A stretch of DNA of 64,000 bases, from NCBI RefSeq assembly GCF_024345205.1, contig NZ_BROC01000006.1:1-64000 (forward strand). The letters are read 5' to 3'. The stretch comes from Lapidilactobacillus luobeiensis (GTDB lineage: Bacteria; Bacillota; Bacilli; Lactobacillales; Lactobacillaceae). The translations under genes were made by a program, and so were the position numbers. The notes beneath the pieces were generated by a model. The model was given only the letters and a program-made list of their open reading frames with translations. It was not told where the DNA came from and ran no database searches. Shown here piece by piece: positions 16,555-24,361 of this stretch; the first letter of the stretch is position 1, and each line of letters starts with the position of its first letter.

Positions 16555-19392
16555 CTAGAATTGCTCGTGCTTCGGCAGTTGGCGGATCAGTAATGTAAGT
16601 AAACCAACACTCAATAATAAGCTGATCCCGATAAGGGTTAAATCATTGGCGTCGACTTCATTGCTTTGAGGCAATTTCTTTTGTTCGTTAGATTTAGGTG
16701 CAGTCGGTTTTTCTTTTGGATCCGTTTCGTTTTGATCCTCATCGGGGATCTGCCCATCGCCGTCCGGTTTTTCGTTTTGCTCACCGCCTTGATCGGGATC
16801 CTCACCATCATTATCGTCTGGATCTTTAGGAGTATTGATCAAATTGATCTCTTGCGTGTCATCATCATTAAGCAACGGTAATTTATCACAAGTCAACTGA
16901 TAGCCAGCAGGTGTTTCTTCCTTAACGGTATATTTGATCAATTTGCCGGATTCATCATATTTTGGTAATGCTAACCACAGAGCGACCCAGCCTTGAGCGG
17001 CGCTGAGCGTTTTTGCTTCATATTTGGGCATATCATTAGCGTATAGTTGGACTTTGATCGATTGCGGGCGTTGCTGCGCACTATTATCCTGATCATTCCA
17101 GTATTTATGGACGCGAATATTGATGAAGCTTGTGGTCACGTTAGTAGGCAGATCGGGATCAGCGGTATTGATCAGATCGTGACCATCTTGGGTGACCGTG
17201 TAGCCAGATGGGCTTTTAGGATCCTCAAACTCAAAGACACGATAAACGATCGGCTTACCTTGCTCATCATTTTTGGGGAGGTCAGTAAAGAAATATTCCC
17301 AATTTGTTTTCGCGCTGACTTCTTGTCGCGCGACTTCGATCCAGCCATCTGGTGCTGTGGTACTGGCTTTTTTCAAAATAACGGTAACTTTGTCAGGTCG
17401 ATTATTATAAATGTTATCATCGTCGTGCCAAACTTTGCTACCGAAGATCGTCGTGGTCACGGGCGCTTGGAGATCTAGGCGATTGGTCAAATCAAAACCG
17501 TTGATGGTACTGCTGTAGTCGGGAATATCATCTTCGGTGATGAAATAATGGATCTCGGTTCCTTGATCGTATTTAGGCAGGTCTTTGAACTGTGCTTGCC
17601 AATTATTGGCGGCTGAAAGTGTGAAATCAGTAACTTTTTCGATACCGTCAGTATCATGACGCCAAAGATGGGCGCTAACACTGTCCGGACGTTTACCGGC
17701 CTGATCATTTTCATCCACCCAATTCTTCTTGATTTGGATCTGGGTCAGCGCTGGGGTGTGGCGGTTGATCAAATCAGGACCGCTGCTCGTGGTGGTATAG
17801 CCAGCGACTTTTTTCTCGGTTACAGAGTAGGTGATTTTATTGCCGTTAGTATCGTGAGTTGGCAGGTCCTTGAATTGATAACGCCAGTCAGAACTGGCAG
17901 TGACGATTCGTTTGGCGACATATGTTTTAGCCCCACCATTAACTTGACGCCAAAGTTTGACAGTCACGTAAACCGGGCGGAGACCATCCTGATCATTGCC
18001 ATCGTCCCAAAATTTTTGACCGCTGAACGTTGTTTTACTGACCTCTAGATTTTTCTTAGTATTGATCACGGTTATTTGCGCAGGTTCGCCACTATTTTGG
18101 TCTTGAAAATCCCAGCGGTGGGTCTCGCCACCCTCGATATTGACCTTATTGGCGATCAAACTACCATCGATATTTTGATGGGCGATGATCTCGGCTTGAG
18201 GCGCTAGCATGGTTCCTTGGAAAGGCGCGTTGACGTTGATCACCGTTTTGTTCGAGTTGGTAAAATTCCAAAGGATCTTGGCGTCATCAAAATCTTCGGT
18301 TTCGTGATTTTGGCGATCACTGCCATCGATCACTAGTTTGATCTGCGCTTTGATCGCAAATTCGCGAACATTGTCAAGATCAACGTTGATGATCAGGGGG
18401 GCGCCATCCCGACTGAGTCCCGTGATCTTGATCGGTCGATCATTCGCTAGAGCCTTAGCGTCTAGTTTGTAGTATTGAAAGGCCTGACCATTAGTTGCCG
18501 CAATGTTTTCATCGGTGACCGTGACGTAATGGCGACTGGTATCTAATTGATAACCGTTGGGTGCCTTTTGTTCAACAAAATAATAAAGACCGGCTCCAGC
18601 GACTGTCACACGGAGCTGACCTTGACTGTTAGTCCGTAGATTTTGCGCGATCAGGCTATCATCAGAGCCACGGTAAAGGTTGAAAATCGCATCAGGTAGG
18701 AGCTGACCTTCAGTATCCTGTTTCGTCAAGACGATCTGCGCGCCAGTTTGACTTGGATCAACGCTGATCGTTTGATTATTTTGATCACTGAAGTCGGCGG
18801 AGATACTGGGCGAGTCGGGTTCTTGAGCCCATTCATTTGATCGGTCCAGCGCCTGGCCTAATACGGTGGTGATGTTGATGTACTGATTAGCGCCTTTATC
18901 TTGGAAAACCTCACTTTCTTGGAGGTGATCCAAGGGGTTGGTATTGACTGAGATCGCACTTTGATTATTTTGATCCAACAGACCAATATTTGTTTCGGCA
19001 CCAAAAACGGCTTTATTGCGATCCATCAACGAGCTGACAAACGCTGAGGGACTGATCGTTTTCACATCTTGAAAATAATAAATATCCTTCTCTAAACTAC
19101 CTTCAACGATATTCGTGCCGAAGTTGGTGTTGCTATAAAGATCATCAGTCGCGATATTGCCATTGGTGTGGGCATTCGTGTGCGCTTCTTGCGAGAAGAT
19201 ATGAAAGAATTGAGCCGCATGCAATGGTGCACTTTCTGCCTCCGGAACATCGTTATAAAAATCCCCCCCATTGGGGACATCGGGATTATCGGCCGCATGG
19301 ACCAAACCACTGCCACTACCTAATAAAGTCGTCGTTGCCAAAAAAGTGATGGCGATGACGCGCCCAGCTCGTTGCAAAATTTTCTTCAACAT
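16555..19392 (-). CDS. Cell-wall anchored adhesin with SpaA and four Cna-B repeats
   Basis: This 945-residue surface protein begins with a signal peptide (MLKKILQRAG, hydrophobic core, cleavage near VHAADN). The N-terminal region (about 40-460) resembles choice-of-anchor A adhesin domains, with NFGTNIVEGSL and later TMLAPQAEIIAH, and is interrupted by a SpaA-type isopeptide domain (around 215-300; LTKQDTEGQLLPDAIFNLY and YYFVEQKAPNGY). Four Cna-B repeats follow (each W-x-D..D....RP..V.V.L). A proline/acid-rich spacer leads to the sorting signal LPQSN, a hydrophobic helix and a basic tail. LPQSN deviates from LPxTG. I chose the ATG at 19392; an upstream frame extension adds no signal-peptide sense. 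Such proteins bind host matrix or other cells; the ligand is unknown. Confidence 0.88.
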   Translation of the reverse strand: MLKKILQRAGRVIAITFLATTTLLGSGSGLVHAADNPDVPNGGDFYNDVPEAESAPLHAAQFFHIFSQEAHTNAHTNGNIATDDLYSNTNFGTNIVEGSLEKDIYYFQDVKTISPSAFVSSLMDRNKAVFGAETNIGLLDQNNQSAISVNTNPLDHLQESEVFQDKGANQYINITTVLGQALDRSNEWAQEPDSPSISADFSDQNNQTISVDPSQTGAQIVLTKQDTEGQLLPDAIFNLYRGSDDSLIAQNLRTNSQGQLRVTVAGAGLYYFVEQKAPNGYQLDTSRHYVTVTDENIAATNGQAFQYYKLDAKALANDRPIKITGLSRDGAPLIINVDLDNVREFAIKAQIKLVIDGSDRQNHETEDFDDAKILWNFTNSNKTVINVNAPFQGTMLAPQAEIIAHQNIDGSLIANKVNIEGGETHRWDFQDQNSGEPAQITVINTKKNLEVSKTTFSGQKFWDDGNDQDGLRPVYVTVKLWRQVNGGAKTYVAKRIVTASSDWRYQFKDLPTHDTNGNKITYSVTEKKVAGYTTTSSGPDLINRHTPALTQIQIKKNWVDENDQAGKRPDSVSAHLWRHDTDGIEKVTDFTLSAANNWQAQFKDLPKYDQGTEIHYFITEDDIPDYSSTINGFDLTNRLDLQAPVTTTIFGSKVWHDDDNIYNNRPDKVTVILKKASTTAPDGWIEVARQEVSAKTNWEYFFTDLPKNDEQGKPIVYRVFEFEDPKSPSGYTVTQDGHDLINTADPDLPTNVTTSFINIRVHKYWNDQDNSAQQRPQSIKVQLYANDMPKYEAKTLSAAQGWVALWLALPKYDESGKLIKYTVKEETPAGYQLTCDKLPLLNDDDTQEINLINTPKDPDDNDGEDPDQGGEQNEKPDGDGQIPDEDQNETDPKEKPTAPKSNEQKKLPQSNEVDANDLTLIGISLLLSVGLLTLLIRQLPKHEQF

Positions 19393-19458
19393 GATTCTGA
19401 CCCTCACTATAATTTGAATTTGTCTGTGTGATCTGCCCGCCACAAACATAACAATTAA

Positions 19459-19487
19459 ATTATAGCTCACTATTAAAAAAATGACAG
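19459..19487 (-). promoter_or_regulatory. Candidate promoter of the adhesin gene
   Basis: On the - strand, CTGTCA and TATAAT (19459-19464 reversed) are 17 bp apart, about 70 nt before the adhesin start codon. Confidence 0.5.
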
Positions 19488-19639
19488 CGATCTTGTGAAT
19501 TTTCGCGAAATAAAAAACGTGATCATGACGATCAGCGTTTTATATTACGGGATCGATCAAGATTGACTAGGTCTAGGCAATCAAATGGTCGGGGGCAACC
19601 ATGTTTGGTGGCGATGAGGTATCATTGAACAACTCCGCT

Positions 19640-20458
19640 TCAGTTTTCGGTCAAACCAAAGTGAGCCAGTGCTTGAGCAATCCCGTTTTGATCGTTGGTT
19701 GCAGTGACATAGTCGGCTTGGGCTTTGACGGTGGCGGTGCTGTTACCCATGGCGATGGCGGTTCCTGCGACTTTAAACATGGCCAAGTCATTCTGCTCAT
19801 CTCCAATAGCCATGATCTCAGTCCGTTCGATCTGCAAATAGCTGGCCAATTCTAGCAGGGCATTGCCTTTATTGACTTGAGGACTCATCAACTCTAAGAA
19901 ATTGCCACCAGCGCGAACAACATAAAGGTCCTGACCGAATCGTTGTTTCACTTTTGCTTCGATTTGATCGAGCTGAGTGATCGTTCCAACAAAAAGACCT
20001 TTTGCGATCTTGAAATCTGAGGGGAGTTCTGCAGGTTGACGGATCAAGAGGCCCGCGTGATTCTCCCAAGCCTGGATCACGGTGATCCGATCAACATCAT
20101 GATCCGCAGTATAGATCACGCCGGCTTCATCAAGCACGTTGAAGGGAACATGATGATCCTTAGCAAAGGCTGTTAAGGTGCGGTAGTATTGGTTGTCGAT
20201 CAAGTGGCGGGCGATCACTTGACCAGTGGTCGTCTCTAGTGCCGCACCGTTAAAAGTGATCGCATATTGATCGGCGCTAATGAGACCTAAAGTTTTCAAA
20301 AAATGTTGGGCGCCTGCCAGTGGTCGACCAGTACAAAGTACGACTTTGATTCCTTGTTGCTGGACAGCTTTGATCGCGGCGACCGTGCTAGGTAGGATCT
20401 GACCGGCGCTGTTGAGTAAGGTATCATCGATATCGATGGCAATTAATTTGATTGTCAT
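19640..20458 (-). CDS. Cof-type HAD-family sugar/flavin phosphatase
   Basis: This 272-residue cytoplasmic phosphatase of the HAD IIB (Cof) class has the nucleophile motif DIDDTLLN (9-16), motif II CTGRP, a conserved lysine in the cap-core junction and motif IV IGDEQNDLAMF. Substrates in this class are phosphosugars or pyridoxal/flavin phosphates and cannot be predicted here. The ATG at 20458 is used because AGGAG lies upstream and family members start just before this motif; the longer open frame has no similarity to the family. Confidence 0.9.
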   Translation of the reverse strand: MTIKLIAIDIDDTLLNSAGQILPSTVAAIKAVQQQGIKVVLCTGRPLAGAQHFLKTLGLISADQYAITFNGAALETTTGQVIARHLIDNQYYRTLTAFAKDHHVPFNVLDEAGVIYTADHDVDRITVIQAWENHAGLLIRQPAELPSDFKIAKGLFVGTITQLDQIEAKVKQRFGQDLYVVRAGGNFLELMSPQVNKGNALLELASYLQIERTEIMAIGDEQNDLAMFKVAGTAIAMGNSTATVKAQADYVTATNDQNGIAQALAHFGLTEN

Positions 20459-20815
20459 GTGGGAGTGCTCCTTTTCAATTTGATTGGAGATCAAGCCGAG
20501 CGCTAGATCGGCTCGCTTGATAAGCATAACATTTGCAGGCAGGTGTAGGCCCCATTTTTGAAAGTATCTAGGGACGTTTTTGCAAATCATCTTGGTAACA
20601 ATGCTAAGCATGATCCACGGCAATCAAGTCATGGTGAATCAGGTCCGGCCGCAGCGGATTGAAAAATTGTCCAGTTATCTTGAGATCGACGAAACCACGT
20701 GGATAGCTCACGCTGACTTTGCCAAAAATGTGCTGTTTTACTTTTAAGAATGTCCCCCCGACTGAGCCTAAACATGATAAACTACTTTCTGTAACCACTT
20801 ACAGGAGGATTTTTT
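20459..20815. other. Intergenic stretch between divergent genes
   Basis: No convincing gene is visible. A 64-codon frame on the - strand (20604-20798) has no clear ribosome binding site. The right end holds the ribosome site ACAGGAGG of the acetyltransferase. Confidence 0.4.
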
Positions 20816-21433
20816 ATGACATCAGAACGAACGGAAATGCTAGCGGGACATTTATATTATTCACCCGATCCTGAGTTGGTCGCGTTGCGACAACAGGCTA
20901 AGTTGCAAATCTATCAGTATAATCAAACGGCACCAGCCGAAAATGAAAAACGTGCGGCGATCTTAGCGTGCTTGATCGATTGTCCCAGTAAAGACGCTTA
21001 CTTTGAAGTACCGATGCGCATGGATTATGGGCACAACGTTCATATCGGCCGTAATTTCTTTGCGAATTATGACGCTATTTTTCTCGATGTGGCGCCGATC
21101 ACGATCGGTGATAATGTGATGTTGGCGCCACGGGTCTCACTGTACACCGCAGGTCATCCAGTGGTCGCCAGTGTGCGCAATACTGATTTGGAATACGGCC
21201 ATCCGATCACGATCGGTAATAATGTTTGGCTCGGGGGCAATGTAGTCGTTTGTCCCGGTGTGACGATCGGCAATAATGTGGTTGTTGGCGCTGGCGCAGT
21301 CGTCACCAAAGATATCCCGGACAATGTGGTCGTCGCGGGTGTTCCTGCTAAAGTGATCCGTCCGATCACAGCCGCTGATGAGAAAGAATGGCAGCAACAA
21401 CAAGCGCTTTGGCGTCAGCATTTAGTCGATTGA
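20816..21433 (+). CDS. Maltose/galactoside O-acetyltransferase family protein
   Basis: This 205-residue protein transfers acetyl from acetyl-CoA to a sugar hydroxyl. The N-terminal Mac domain (about 5-60) includes GHLYYSPDPEL; the rest is a left-handed beta helix of hexapeptide repeats (IGDNVMLAP, IGNNVWLGGNVVVCPGVTIGNNVVVGAGAVV) with the catalytic histidine in YTAGHPV. It is typical of LacA/Maa enzymes. A strong AGGAGG ribosome site precedes the ATG. It lies beside a GH2 glycosidase, which suggests a shared role in sugar handling, but they are not tightly coupled. Confidence 0.92.
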   Translation: MTSERTEMLAGHLYYSPDPELVALRQQAKLQIYQYNQTAPAENEKRAAILACLIDCPSKDAYFEVPMRMDYGHNVHIGRNFFANYDAIFLDVAPITIGDNVMLAPRVSLYTAGHPVVASVRNTDLEYGHPITIGNNVWLGGNVVVCPGVTIGNNVVVGAGAVVTKDIPDNVVVAGVPAKVIRPITAADEKEWQQQQALWRQHLVD

Positions 21434-21557
21434 ATGATTTTCGGTTAGTTAGAAAAAATCAGTTTATAAAAAAATGAGTCGTACGATCGTGCAGGATCAA
21501 CGAATCAAATCGGGCGGCGCATTTTGCTAGTATTTTGATGATTAGGGGAGGCCGATC

Positions 21558-23225
21558 ATGTTTAGAATGTTTACAACGCACAAGATCCGCAAATATCAGG
21601 AGTTAACGGGAAAACTATGGGATTTTGTGCCCGGTCAGGGTGAGCATGCTCAGCAAACTTATCAAGTTTTGACCCCGAATTGTTGGGAAAGCCTACCTGA
21701 TTTTGCGGGCTATCGTGGTGAAGGAGACTATACCACGACCTTTATGGCTGGGGGTCAGTTACGCTTTGAATTTAAAGGAGTTAGTCACACGGCGACGGTG
21801 TTTTTAGACGGAAAGAAAATAGCATCGCACTATAATGCTTATACGATCTTTAGTACCGTGGTCAAAGATGTTCCTTGGGGCGAACACACCTTAACGATTC
21901 GAGCGGACAATCGTTTTAGTGAAGAAAGCGCACTGCATCTTCCCAATGACTATATGTCTTATGGCGGTGTCAGCCGACCGGTTATTCTAGAAAATGTCAG
22001 TGATACTTATCTAAAATGGTGTCACGTCACGCCGTATCTAGAAAATGATCAGTGGCGAGTAAAATTGGCCATTCAAGTCGCGAATATCAGTGCGGAAAGC
22101 AAGACTTTCGCGTTGCGGACAGAGATCGCCGGGATGCAAATGGATTGGGGCGAGCAAGAGCTGGCTGCGAATTCAGAAAAAGTTTTTTATGCGGAGCAGT
22201 CGTTTACAAATGTCCAAGCATGGCAGCAAACCAGACCGAAACTTTATTTGGTTAGTTGTCAACTCCTGAGTCAAGGCACGCCGATCGACGATCTGATCGA
22301 CCGTTTTGGTTTTAGAGAGATCAAGGTCGTGGGCAAAAATATCCAATTGAATGGTCAAAATATTCGGATCAAGGGTTTTTGTCGCCATGAAGATCATCCT
22401 CAATTTGGTTGTGCGTTACCGTTGGCCGCAATGGCGGCTGATCTGGCGCTACTTAAGGATCTTGGCGCCAACTCGATCAGGACCTCTCACTATCCTAACG
22501 ATGAACTTTTTCTTGATTTGTGTGATGAACAGGGAATTCTCGTTTGGGAGGAAAACCACGCGCGGGGGTTGACGGAAGCAGACATGCGCAATCCTCATTT
22601 TGAGCCCCAGGCCGAGCAAGTCATTGCTGAAATGGTTCAGGCTCACTATAATCATCCCGCGATTTATATTTGGGGGATCTTGAATGAATGTGCTAGTGAT
22701 ACCGAGTATGGGCGCTCCTGTTACGCTCAGCAGTTCTCGCTGTTGCGACGCTTGGATAAAACACGCCCCTGTTCTTTTGCCAGTTGCAAATTCAAAACAG
22801 ATAAATCCTTTGGCTTACCCGATGTGGTCGCGTATAATATTTATCCGCAATGGTATCACGATGCACCGGTGGCTACTTATCTCGATGATCTTTATCAATG
22901 GGTCCAAAGGGAAACAGCTGGTGCGGGGAAACCATTCATGATCACGGAGATCGGTGCTGGTGGTTTGTATGGGTATCATAATCCGCAACATTCGAAGTGG
23001 ACTGAGGATTATCAGGCCGAAGCGCTAAAAAAGCAGTTGCAAGCCGTCCTCAGTGATCCAAATTGTTTAGGTGTTTATATTTGGCAATTCTGTGATGTCA
23101 GGGTCAGTGAAGAATGGTTCGATAATCGGCCGCGAACGATGAACAACAAAGGAATCGTTGACGAATTTAGAAGACCTAAAATGGCCTATCAAGTCGTCAA
23201 GCAGATTTTTGAAGAGTTGGCCTAA
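21558..23225 (+). CDS. Glycoside hydrolase family 2 (beta-glucuronidase/beta-galactosidase-like)
   Basis: This 555-residue GH2 enzyme hydrolyses terminal beta-linked sugars. It shows the sugar-binding jelly roll (about 50-150), an Ig-like domain and the TIM barrel with RTSHYPNDELFLDLCDEQGILVWEE, the acid/base Glu in ILNEC and the nucleophile Glu in MITEIGAGG. The final WQFCDVRVSEEWFDNRPRTMNNKGI resembles beta-glucuronidases. At 555 residues it is shorter than UidA-type enzymes (about 600) because its N-terminus is compact; there is no signal peptide, so it is cytoplasmic. No transporter or regulator lies beside it. Confidence 0.88.
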   Translation: MFRMFTTHKIRKYQELTGKLWDFVPGQGEHAQQTYQVLTPNCWESLPDFAGYRGEGDYTTTFMAGGQLRFEFKGVSHTATVFLDGKKIASHYNAYTIFSTVVKDVPWGEHTLTIRADNRFSEESALHLPNDYMSYGGVSRPVILENVSDTYLKWCHVTPYLENDQWRVKLAIQVANISAESKTFALRTEIAGMQMDWGEQELAANSEKVFYAEQSFTNVQAWQQTRPKLYLVSCQLLSQGTPIDDLIDRFGFREIKVVGKNIQLNGQNIRIKGFCRHEDHPQFGCALPLAAMAADLALLKDLGANSIRTSHYPNDELFLDLCDEQGILVWEENHARGLTEADMRNPHFEPQAEQVIAEMVQAHYNHPAIYIWGILNECASDTEYGRSCYAQQFSLLRRLDKTRPCSFASCKFKTDKSFGLPDVVAYNIYPQWYHDAPVATYLDDLYQWVQRETAGAGKPFMITEIGAGGLYGYHNPQHSKWTEDYQAEALKKQLQAVLSDPNCLGVYIWQFCDVRVSEEWFDNRPRTMNNKGIVDEFRRPKMAYQVVKQIFEELA

Positions 23226-23460
23226 GTCAGCACTTTCGAAAAGTATTATCAATCACTGGTGTGTTACGATTTAAATTGGATCATCAAAAGGCTGGAAATG
23301 TGCGGTGACCCAGTTTCAGCTTTTTTGATGTCAGCGAATAGCGCCACCACACGATGAAATAAATGATCGTTATTTTGGAAAACTTTTAAAAGGGTGGAGA
23401 TTTCGATAAGGATTGATCATATTCTTATCTTTCTGACTTGGAAGTGCGGGCTAATTTGAA

Positions 23461-23579
23461 ACGTGCTGCGCGCAACTGACTTCTGTGCTTAGCTACGCAA
23501 ATGTTCCGGAAGCAAAAGCGGCTTCCAAAACCTTTGCTAGGCTAATGCTCGAAGTCAACCCGTTGCGCTCCGCACTTTG
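23461..23579 (+). repeat. ~118-bp hairpin repeat, array copy 1
   Basis: The left arm is ACGTGCTGCGCGCAACTGAC and the right end CGTTGCGCTCCGCACTTTG. The central stem is GCAAA with TTTGC around the shared TTCCGGAAGC/GCTTCC tip. It is the first of five direct copies spaced 8-10 bp apart upstream of thrS. Confidence 0.9.
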
Positions 23580-23587
23580 ATTTAGAA

Positions 23588-23706
23588 ACGTGCTTGCTAG
23601 CCCAGCTTCTTCCGCTTAACTACGCTAGGGTTCCGGAGGCAAAGCCCTGCCTCCAAAATCCTAGCTAGGTTAATGCTCAGAAGCTACCCGGGCTGGTTCG
23701 CACTCT
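23588..23706 (+). repeat. ~118-bp hairpin repeat, array copy 2
   Basis: This second subtype has outer arms GCTAGCCCAG and CCGGGCTGGTTCGCACTCT. The central stem is GCTAGG with CCTAGC, and the tip GGAGGC with GCCTCC. Confidence 0.9.
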
Positions 23707-23714
23707 AATTTGAA

Positions 23715-23832
23715 ACGTGCTCACCAGCCCAGTGCTTTTCGCCTAGCTACGTAACTGTTCTGGAAGCAAAAATCAACTCCCAAAACAGTTACTAGGCTAG
23801 TGCTCAAGCACTACCCGGGTCGGTTCGCACTC
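23715..23832 (+). repeat. ~118-bp hairpin repeat, array copy 3
   Basis: The outer arms are of the GCCC/GGGT subtype. The central stem is GTAACTG with CAGTTAC, and the second stem AGTGCTT with AAGCACT. The changes relative to the neighbours are compensated on both sides. Confidence 0.9.
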
Positions 23833-23842
23833 TAATTTTGAA

Positions 23843-23960
23843 ACGTGCTGTGCACAACTGCTTTCTGCGCCGATACGCAATTTGTCACAGATTGTCTAGC
23901 GTCAATCTGCAACAAATCGCTAGTCGTGCTCAAAAGCAACTCGTTGCGCTCCGCACTTTG
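23843..23960 (+). repeat. ~118-bp hairpin repeat, array copy 4 (divergent centre)
   Basis: The outer arms match subtype 1 (CGTGCTGTGCACAACTGC, CGTTGCGCTCCGCACTTTG). The centre lacks the TTCCGGAAGC motif but forms a new hairpin: GCAATTTGT with ACAAATCGC and AGATTG with CAATCT. Confidence 0.88.
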
Positions 23961-23968
23961 ATTTAGAA

Positions 23969-24087
23969 ACGTGTTCGCCAGCCCAGCTTCTTCCACTTAA
24001 CTACGCTAGGCTTCCGGAGGCAAAGACCTGCCTCCAAAATCCTAGCTAGGTTAATGCTCAGAAGCTACCCGGGCTGGTTCGCACTCT
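23969..24087 (+). repeat. ~118-bp hairpin repeat, array copy 5
   Basis: It is nearly identical to copy 2 (central stem GCTAGG with CCTAGC, tip GGAGGC with GCCTCC). It ends just before the -35 region of the thrS promoter. Confidence 0.9.
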
Positions 24088-24096
24088 AATTTTTAC

Positions 24097-24125
24097 TTGC
24101 TCTTTTCTTTTTTTTGTGGTTTAAT
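24097..24125 (+). promoter_or_regulatory. Candidate thrS promoter
   Basis: TTGCTC (24097-24102) and TTTAAT (24120-24125) have 17 bp between them and lie just upstream of the T-box leader. Confidence 0.55.
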
Positions 24126-24129
24126 AACG

Positions 24130-24336
24130 CTTGAAGATACCACAATGACGATTGAACTTGTGCAGAGAGAGTAGCCTTGGCTGTGAGCTTCTCCGGTTCG
24201 GTGATTGCGACCGCTTCGATTATTTTGGGTGATTCCGTTATTGATCATCATGAGTGGATCTATGTCCAGAATTCGGGTGGAACCGCGTTAATCCAATAAC
24301 GTCCCTAGTAATCAATCGATTACTGGGGCTTTTTTT
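24130..24336 (+). promoter_or_regulatory. T-box leader of thrS
   Basis: This tRNA-sensing riboswitch carries the universal T-box sequence GGGTGGAACCGCG (24275-24287). It is followed by a terminator stem CCCTAGTAATC/GATTACTGGGG (24303-24313 with 24318-24328) and a T-run. Uncharged tRNA-Thr is expected to pair with TGGA and allow read-through into thrS. I did not assign the specifier codon with confidence. Confidence 0.93.
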
Positions 24337-24361
24337 GTGGCAAAAACAAGGAGGAACTATC

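Noticed and set aside
17047-17478. 143-codon open frame on the + strand inside the adhesin
   Set aside because: Shadow of repeated Cna-B codons, without a ribosome site.
20604-20798. 64-codon open frame on the - strand between phosphatase and acetyltransferase
   Set aside because: The sequence looks protein-like in part, but there is no clear ribosome site or family; not enough to call a gene.
23461-24087. CRISPR array in the tandem repeat region
   Set aside because: Units are ~118 bp with 8-10 bp between them and no spacers; no cas genes lie nearby.
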